This document shows positions 56,874 to 64,000 of a DNA stretch of 64,000 nt, piece by piece. Each line of letters starts with the position of its first letter. The stretch's first letter is position 1. The stretch lies in NCBI RefSeq assembly GCF_002234675.1, contig NC_019864.2, positions 16,881,582-16,945,581 on the forward strand, given 5' to 3'. Origin of the DNA: Oryzias latipes (taxonomy: Eukaryota; Chordata; Actinopteri; Beloniformes; Adrianichthyidae). Position numbers and translations under genes: made by a program. Under the pieces are notes generated by a model. The model made no database searches. It saw nothing but the letters and a program-made list of their open reading frames with translations, and was not told the origin of the DNA.

Positions 56874-59800
56874 TCAGATACGAATATGGAAAGTACTGCG
56901 ACAGCAAAGGAGGCAACATCAGAGGTCACTAGTGTCGCAGTGGTCGCTGTCCTAAACCACAAGTGAACGTGCACACGCGGCGTCACTGCACGGGCACATT
57001 GTTAGATTCAAACGTTGCCAAATGTCAAAGTGTATTTAGGATGTGGTAACATTTCACTGCTCTTGCTTATCTGTAGGATGACACCCACAGCTGTGGACAG
57101 AAACATGCAATTTATAAAGGTCACAAAGTGCTTTCACACCCACTTCTTTATGCCCCTTTCGCAATCTTAAAATACTTCAGTCAAATACATTTTTGTTTCT
57201 TCTTTGGAATTGCCACCAAAAACGTATCCAGTCAAATGAATCTAGAATCTGACAGCATATCACTAGAGAAATAAACCTGAAGGTGACCCCAATGCATTAT
57301 CTATGCAGTTACTGGATAGATGGAAATGTGCAGAGAACGGTTCTGATCTTCTGTGATACCTGCCTGCTTAATGTTGTTAGTGGCATTTGGTAACAAATCT
57401 TCACAAATAATGAATATAACATTTAACAGGATGCAATTGTCAGTGATTGTTGTGACTTTTAGGTCGAGTCCTGTTCACAGGGATCAAATTGATCACAAAT
57501 CTGAACACATATCACATTAAAATGTGTCCCTTGTTAAAAAATATTTCTGCAATTCAGTTAAGTCAGAAGCGCATACTAACTTTCCCTATGCGCAAATAAT
57601 AACTGTCAAACTAAAATTTGAATTTTAAAAAAACTTGCATATTAAAAAAGCATTTGAAAGCAGAAGTGTGGAACAAATAATCTTGTTTTTTGTGCAGAGT
57701 AATGTAAAATACTGTAATATGGATAAATATGGATGAATGCATTCACAAACAGGGTTTTGAGGCATCAGTTTCTACAAAGACTAAATACCTTAGAAAGTCT
57801 GGAGCCCTAGTTATCATATTTTCAAAGTCAGCATAGGAGAGTTTGCTGTCTCCGTCCAGATCGGCCTCCACAATGGTTTTCTCACACACCAGCTCCACCT
57901 CCTCAGGAGTCAGCTCCTCCTTTGTCAGCTTATTGAGAGTCTTCTCGAGGTCCTCTTTGCACAGGTAATTATCAACATTAAAGTCTGAAACAAACAGGAG
58001 TCATGAAAGTAATGAGTGCAATTTTAATTGTGGTTCAGAAGAAACAAACATATAGAACTTTTTTTTTAATACCATATATTTTAAAGGCATATATGGCTTT
58101 GAGTTCTCGTGGCGCCATCTCACTGAGCACTGAGAACATGTCCACAAACTCATTGAAGCTGAGGTTACCCATCCCATCCTCGGAAAATGACTCCACAATT
58201 CTGTCACGGAATGGATTTTCCTGTAGACAAAGTAGGATGTTTGTATAGGTAAAAAAAAAATTGTATATCCAATTGAAGGTGTAATAACTTTTCAGGAGTG
58301 AGAATAACTGAATATGTTAGACTGAAATGTGGATGCACGCTGTGCAGCAGTGTTATTCTTAGAAGCACAAATTATGTGGGAGGAGCCAAGAGAGCAGCTC
58401 ATATTGATGTCAATCAAAGCAGAGCTTTCAAAGCTTTTATTTACATTTCCTTTTTCTTATCATATCTCACAAATGAAACAAATACTTCAACCACCAGTGT
58501 TTGCTAATAGTCCTACAGTCAATGGTTAAAAATAAAGATGTAATTGACCTTGAGGGCTTTTTATGATTTAGCTGTGAATTTCTAAGGCACCTCACTTGCT
58601 TATTTTATCATTTCGTGAAATTTATATTTGAGTTTTTTTGTTAGTGGTCGGTGGTTTTAAATGTTTGCGTTTTTTGCCTTGTAACGTTGGGATCATGTTT
58701 GAGCCAATGACGCACAAAACAACCCTACTTTTTAAACTTTTGAGTTAACGATTATAAGATGTTCACATTTTTTAAAGGGAAAACTATAAAAAGCTTCAGT
58801 ATTTTACGTTTTCTCAAACTGAATATGTTTTAAAGTGGTAGGGGACTGGGAAAAGCATTTTAACATCAGAACAAAGTAATAAATTCTTATCATAAATGAA
58901 AAAACATGACATTTTTAATTAAAATATATTGCACAACTGCAAAAATTTACGGAAGCACAGTAAAAAAAAAACAAATAAATAAAAGGAGTTCATTTTTACC
59001 TTTAATTCAGGCATGTTGACTATTAACGCTAAGGGTATCTTACAGTCCGGTTCATTTGTGTAATCCATAGGAACCAGATGAGGAGCCAACTCGTGGTATC
59101 TGCCATGCAACCTACAAAACGAGTCTTAATTGTCATATATGTCTGTGAAGAACAAATGTGAACTGAATGTTTTCATATTTTGAAAACTAACTCAATTTTA
59201 GGGTCAATTTTAGATTGACTCTTTAACCGTCATTAACACTATAAAAATGCTACAGAAGTCAGTTAGCTGAAGATGATTCTTGTGTCTTTGTGGTAGTTGA
59301 TGACACCCACAGCTGTAGTGGTTTGTGGGGAAAGGTTGCACTCTGTTTTTTAGATGTCCCTGTATTGCACAACTTCTAAAAGAAAACCTAAAACTGGTCT
59401 TAAAACTCAAAATCACTTGTCTGTCCACATCAGAAGGAAGGTGAGAAAGTCACAAAGTGGATAAGTGACATGAAGGATGGAGTGATATCACCCATGAGTC
59501 GGTATAAAGAGCTCCAGTCACTGGATGGATTCAAATTGGTTTATTAAAGTATGATGAAAGAGGTGGAAATGTTACACCTCAGTGGAAGGTCAGCATGGGT
59601 GTACGTAATGGACTGAGGTGACGCTGGAAACTAGAACCTTCTAAATCTTCACTTAAAAACTGTATTATCCTAACGCTAAGCAAGATTTTAGGATAATTTG
59701 TTATGTAAGTTTGGTTTCACCTTAAACAATAAGCTGAAAATATGTAAATCAATAATCAAAACAATTAAAAGATATCAGTTTTTGTTAGGAAGAGGTTGAA

Positions 59801-61364
59801 ACCAAGCTAAAATTCCATTCCCAAATTTGAAGCCAATGTAAAACTACCAGATGGTTTAATTCCTTAAATAACCAGTGATTTCAATATGAAACAATTACCC
59901 ACTCAACTACCTCGTTAAAAAGTTCCATTTAACTTGAAACATGACAAAAACTTTTTAATGTTCAGTGAAATTGCTCTATTTTTACTCATGATAACTGCGG
60001 TGGGCTGCATGTTAGCGCTCTCGACTCATAAAAGATTTTTGTTTTGCTCCACTTGCAAACCACTTCAACGCCTCACACAGATCTTGCTTCCTGTTTAATA
60101 GGATTCTGGTTCTTTTTGCGGGGCTTTATGACATTTGTGGTGTATTCGCTTGTCTGTGTTTTTATATTCATGCAACCTGGCATTGAAAATCTTGGAAATC
60201 AATAAATTAGTTTTTGTAGGGGTTTTCCCAAAAGGCTGTTTGTGAAACACAGATAATTCATGCTCTAAACAGCTTGTGAAAATTCTCCTTTACATTGTTG
60301 ACGAATCCTAACCAAAAGCTCTTACCGAAGAATTTCTTTGCGAGTGAAAAACGTACAGTCCTGCAATGAGAGAAATCAGCACATGTGTTGTAAACACCAG
60401 TGAAACAAAGATCATTAGTGGGACTTTTTGACAACTATATTTTAGAAATAGTGATACTTTTGCTTCCATGAATAACAAGAAAACGCAGATAAAGGTGTTG
60501 TGTTTCCCTGAAACGACAATCTATGTGAGTACATGGAGCAACATGATCTGCTGTTGTCTGACATGCCTGTGATGGCAGAGATACCATCAAACAGACGTGC
60601 AGGAGGCACGCCAGCTTACATTTGGCCTTTGTTTTCAGCTGTCTGAGCTGCACTCCTGGGTGTAAAAAGCAGAGTGCAGTCAGCTGTTGGACTACAAGTG
60701 TGAAATCAAACTAGGACAGCCTTCCTGAAGTTTTTGCAACAAGTTTCCTTCACAGAACAATAGTGAAACAAGTTGCTGAGGAAAAGGTTGTGCAGAAATA
60801 AAGCATACAAATAATGCTTCCATTGCAATGTCAGATCATTCTTAAGCTATGAATAAGAAAAATGTCTTCTTTAAAAAGAAAAAAAACTTTTTAAGTACCT
60901 TCTCAGTAACAAGAGAGGCTCTTGAGAACCAAACGTGAGAGTAGAGTGTCACAGCATATCACTGACTTGGCATCAATAATTGAGCCTACACCTGATCACA
61001 TGATGAACCTGTTCGCTTGAAGATATGCATACTAATGAAACCAAAACGAAAGATATTGTCAATCCTTCCTTTTGTTTTAAAGAGCTAAAAGCTACCAATT
61101 AAATTTTTCCTTTTTTGTTTTTATTACACAATTCTTTTTTTTAAAAGCCTTTTTGGATTGCCATACCAATAGCAAAATAATCACTGAACACACCTCCGAT
61201 GGGTACGAATAAAAAAGGGAGTAAATCGTATCATTTAAGATTATTTTCTCACTGAGTTGATCAAATTGAATCTTACCTTCATCCAGATCATGAGGGGAAA
61301 GAAACCAGCTTACCTGATAAGCATCGAGCTGCTCGTCTGTAAAGATTGTTTGCTTATTACCCAT
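56874..61364 (-). CDS. cib2: Calcium and integrin-binding family member 2 (6 coding exons, 187 aa)
   Basis: Small EF-hand Ca2+/Mg2+ sensor; in vertebrates it is needed in sensory hair cells with the mechanotransduction complex. Exons in transcript order: 61364-61314, 60360-60326, 59111-59000, 58220-58073, 57984-57789, 56895-56874. The sum is 564 nt, giving 187 aa, the same length as human CIB2. The protein starts MGNKQTIF; Gly2 is a myristoylation site. EF-hand loops are [12 protein letters not shown] (116-127) and [12 protein letters not shown] (157-168), with the calcium-ligand positions kept. The tiny last exon encodes TFHIRI, the family C-terminus. CIB3 is very similar, and the stretches ENPFRDRI and [10 protein letters not shown] are shared with it. 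The second EF loop and the gene neighbourhood (tbc1d2b, sh2d7) favour CIB2. Confidence 0.92.
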
Positions 61365-61441
61365 GTTTTTGTCAAGTTACTTGTTGCTTGTATTCATTCA
61401 CAGCAATGAATGTCCTTTGAAGCCTTTTCTCACTGAAAGGC

Positions 61442-61448
61442 ATTTATA
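61442..61448 (-). promoter_or_regulatory. TATA-like box upstream of cib2
   Basis: The minus strand reads CCTATAAATGCC, with TATAAAT about 80 bp upstream of the cib2 ATG. That would place transcription start at about 61415 and give a 5' UTR of about 50 nt. Confidence 0.4.
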
Positions 61449-62458
61449 GGGTCTACAAAGCCAAGTCTGAAAGGGTTCAAATCACCCAAAAACACCTAAA
61501 AAGCTGGATTAGGGTGCCTGCTGGTGCCACTCCTGGAAATGAGTTCCATGTGTGCAAAAACAAAAAGTTGATTAAAAAAGAAGATAAGAAAAAGGTACCA
61601 AAATTATCCAAACCAGGAATTTGGATGTTTTCTGTGAAGAGAAAAGGACCTGCAGCTCCTTAAGAAGTCAGCTAGATGACCAGTTGAATCCACACCAGCC
61701 AATGACATATCAGAGAAATAAATAAAGAAATAGGATCTGAACTCTTCTGGAATGACAGTGACATAACTACACAGAAACCTTTAATTCAACTACACCGTTA
61801 TATGATGATAGGACTGTAAACTGTCTCTTGTTAAACAGCTTTTTGTTAAAGAAATGTTTTAATCTGATGTAGCCTTTTTATTCTTTGGATACTTTGAGAT
61901 TATGTAGAAACTCCTAAATTTGCCAAATACTCTTGATAATTATCGATAACATTTAATGTAAAAGAAATTTTAAAACAGAATACTACCCTATTTGTATTCC
62001 CAAATAAAGTACTGATTCTTACTTTAAAAATGCTTTATTATTTTAAAACATTATCGAATTTTGAATTAAAGTCTTTAATTGTGTTTTCTTAAAGAATATA
62101 AAGCAATTTAGGTAGTTGATTAAAACTCTTTTTGAGTACGTGGCTAAATCAAATTTAGTTAAAGGTAAAATGTGCTGTTTTAAAGCTTTTGGCCTATACA
62201 AAAAATGGATGACTAAACTGAATTATCCACCTAAGAAATATGATCAGTTCCTTATTGATTACATTTAATCATACATTAATTTAATATAATCATAAGGGCT
62301 TTAAAAGAAAGTGGTGGTGGTGATACTAAAACATATTTTATTTTGCATATTTTTTTATATTTTGTTGTTCTTTACTTTTGTTTTTTATAAAGCAATGTTT
62401 AAAGTAAGAGCAATTTCTCCGCATGTGATCTGGAAAAGTCTACACAGACATCCTTTCT
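61449..62458. other. Intergenic: cib2 upstream region
   Basis: AT-rich. No exon or repeat was recognised before the LINE 3' end at about 62459. Confidence 0.5.
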
Positions 62459-64000
62459 CTTTCGGCTTTTCCCATCAGGGGTCGCCACAGCGAATCATCC
62501 TTTTCCACCTCACTCTATCATGGACATCTTCTACCCTAACATTAGCCAACTTCATGTCCTCTGTTAAGACATCCATGTATCTCCTCTTTGGCCGTCCTCT
62601 TGCCCTCCTGCCAGGCAGCTCCATCTCCAACATCCTTCTACCAATATATCCACTATCCCTCCTCTGAACATGTCCAAACCATCTCAGTCTGGCTTCTCTG
62701 ACTTTGTCGCTAACACAGGCAACATGAGCCGTCCCTCTGATGTACTCGTTCCTTATCCTGTCTAACCTGGTCACTCCTAAGGAGAACCTCAACATCTTCA
62801 TCTCCGCTACCTCCATCTCAGCCTCTTGTCTCTGTCTCACTGCTACCGTCTCTAACCCATAGAGCAGAGCTGGTCTCACCACTGTCTTGTACACCTTTCC
62901 TTTGAGTCTTGCTGGCACTCTTCTGTCACACAACACTCCTGACACTTTCCTCCAACCGCTCCAACCTGCCTGCACTCGCCTCTTCACCTCTTTTCCACAC
63001 TCCCCATCACACTGAACTGTTGACCCCAAGTACTTAAACTCCTGCACCTTCTTCACCTCAGCCCCCTGTAACCTAACGCTTCTACCTTGATCCCTCTCGT
63101 TCAGACACATGTATTCTGTCTTACTACGACTGACCTTCATGCCTCTTCTTTCCAGAGCAAACCTCCACCTCTCTAGCTGTTCCTCCACCTGCTCTCTACT
63201 CTCACTGCAAATTACAATGTCATCCGCAAACATCATTGTCCAGGGAGATTCCTGTCTTACCTCATCTGTCAGCCTGTCCATCAGCATAGCAAACAAAAAA
63301 GGACTCAAAGCTGATCCTTGGTGTAGTCCCACCTCCACCTTGAACTCCTCTGTCTGACCTACAGCACATCTCACCACCGTCATACTTCTCTCATACATGT
63401 CCTGAACTACTCTGACATACTTCTCTGCCACTCCAGACGACCTCATACAGTACCACAGCTCCTCCCTCGGCACCCTGTCATACGCCTTCTCTAAATCTAC
63501 GAACACACAATGCAGCTCCTTCTGACCTTCTCTGTACTTTTCCATCAACATTCTCAAAGCAAAAATGGCATCAGTGGTGCTCTTACGGGGCATGAAACCA
63601 TACTGCTGCTCACAGATCTCCACCTTCTTCCTAAGCCTGGCTTCCACTACTCTTTCCCACAGCTTCATTGTGTGGCTCATCAACTTTATTCCTCTATAGT
63701 TGCTGCAGTTCTGCGTGTCACCCTTGTTCTTAAAGATCGGAACCAGAACGCTTCTCCTCCATTCCTCAGGCATCTTCTCACTCTCTAAAATCCTATTGAA
63801 CAACCTTGTTAGAAATTCCACTGCTGCCTCTCCTAAGCACTTCCATACCTCCACAGGAACGTCATCAGGACCAACGGCCTTTCCGCTCTTCATCCTTTTC
63901 AGAGCCTTCCTAACCTCATCCTTTCCAATCTCTGCTACTTCCTGCTCCACAACAACCACATCTTCCTCCCTTCTTTCCCTGTCATTTTCCACATTCATCA
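62459..64000 (-). mobile_element. RTE-like LINE, 3' part (continues past the window)
   Basis: Minus-strand non-LTR retrotransposon with its 3' end at about 62459. It has a short 3' tail (62459-62491) shared with the SINE at 25065-25097 and a long reverse transcriptase frame. The endonuclease part would lie beyond position 64000. Flanking target duplications cannot be checked. Confidence 0.85.
62475..63998 (-). CDS. RTE-type reverse transcriptase, C-terminal 507 codons, open at window edge
   Basis: The frame is uninterrupted to a stop at 62475. Motifs in order: GPDDVPVEVWK, SNYRGIKLMS, QQYGFMPRKSTTDAIFALR, motif A FVDLEKAYDRVPRE, motif B GLHQGSALSPFLFAMLMD, motif C MMFADDIVI (the catalytic DD pair is present), then FKYLGSTV and a C-terminal region ending WKRMIRCGDP. 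These are typical of the RTE group of LINEs, in which endonuclease and reverse transcriptase are on one polyprotein. The 5' part is outside the window, so the first Met seen is not a real start. The intact frame suggests a young insertion. Confidence 0.88.
   Translation of the reverse strand: MNVENDRERREEDVVVVEQEVAEIGKDEVRKALKRMKSGKAVGPDDVPVEVWKCLGEAAVEFLTRLFNRILESEKMPEEWRRSVLVPIFKNKGDTQNCSNYRGIKLMSHTMKLWERVVEARLRKKVEICEQQYGFMPRKSTTDAIFALRMLMEKYREGQKELHCVFVDLEKAYDRVPREELWYCMRSSGVAEKYVRVVQDMYERSMTVVRCAVGQTEEFKVEVGLHQGSALSPFLFAMLMDRLTDEVRQESPWTMMFADDIVICSESREQVEEQLERWRFALERRGMKVSRSKTEYMCLNERDQGRSVRLQGAEVKKVQEFKYLGSTVQCDGECGKEVKRRVQAGWSGWRKVSGVLCDRRVPARLKGKVYKTVVRPALLYGLETVAVRQRQEAEMEVAEMKMLRFSLGVTRLDRIRNEYIRGTAHVACVSDKVREARLRWFGHVQRRDSGYIGRRMLEMELPGRRARGRPKRRYMDVLTEDMKLANVRVEDVHDRVRWKRMIRCGDP

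Noticed and set aside
56874-61364. Assignment as cib3
   Set aside because: Some residues are CIB3-like, but the neighbours tbc1d2b and sh2d7 and the second EF loop favour cib2.

Overview
This window looks like a piece of a teleost fish nuclear genome. The genes are interrupted by introns with GT/AG splice sites. The repeats are fish-type: hAT, piggyBac and PIF/Harbinger DNA elements, tRNA-derived SINEs, and RTE-like and L2/CR1-like LINEs. Four genes could be assembled exon by exon with every splice phase closing. They are dapk2 (minus, about 11.8-24.1 kb, 11 coding exons, 363 aa), tbc1d2b (minus, about 26.8-47.5 kb, 13 coding exons, 989 aa), sh2d7 (plus, about 51.4-54.0 kb, 426 or 491 aa depending on the start) and cib2 (minus, about 56.9-61.4 kb, 6 exons, 187 aa). 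From memory, TBC1D2B, SH2D7 and CIB2 are neighbours on human 15q25.1 and DAPK2 lies on 15q22, so the gene names rest on both family motifs and gene order. No computed alignment was available.

Layout. 0.8-2.1 kb holds the last two coding exons of a plus-strand gene I do not recognise. 2.1-11.8 kb holds its 3' UTR, a piggyBac MITE (3.8 kb), a hAT element with a nested inverted repeat (6.9-8.6 kb) and a few orphan exon-like segments. 11.8-24.1 kb is dapk2, including an alternative last exon at 13.6-14.1 kb that replaces the calmodulin-regulated tail with a coiled-coil-like tail. A tRNA-SINE with an 18-bp target duplication lies at 25.1 kb. 26.8-47.5 kb is tbc1d2b. Its large introns carry most of the mobile DNA: a Tc1 relic, a Harbinger deletion derivative, two LINE 3' ends, a piggyBac relic split by a SINE, a Gypsy-type gag relic, a TIR element and a second hAT. 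47.6-51.4 kb is mostly empty apart from one receptor-like orphan exon. sh2d7 and cib2 follow. An RTE-type LINE with an intact reverse transcriptase frame begins at 62.46 kb and runs off the window.

Functionally the genes are independent units, not an operon. dapk2 encodes a Ca2+/calmodulin-regulated death-associated kinase. tbc1d2b encodes a PH/coiled-coil/TBC Rab-GAP. sh2d7 encodes an SH2 adaptor rich in tyrosine motifs. cib2 encodes a myristoylated EF-hand protein. I found no convincing new multi-gene system. The most useful leads are the alternative dapk2 terminal exon, the shared SINE/LINE tail, a TIR element whose empty site can be read from a related repeat copy, the N-terminal extension of sh2d7, and the unidentified exons at 0.8-9.4 kb and 51 kb.
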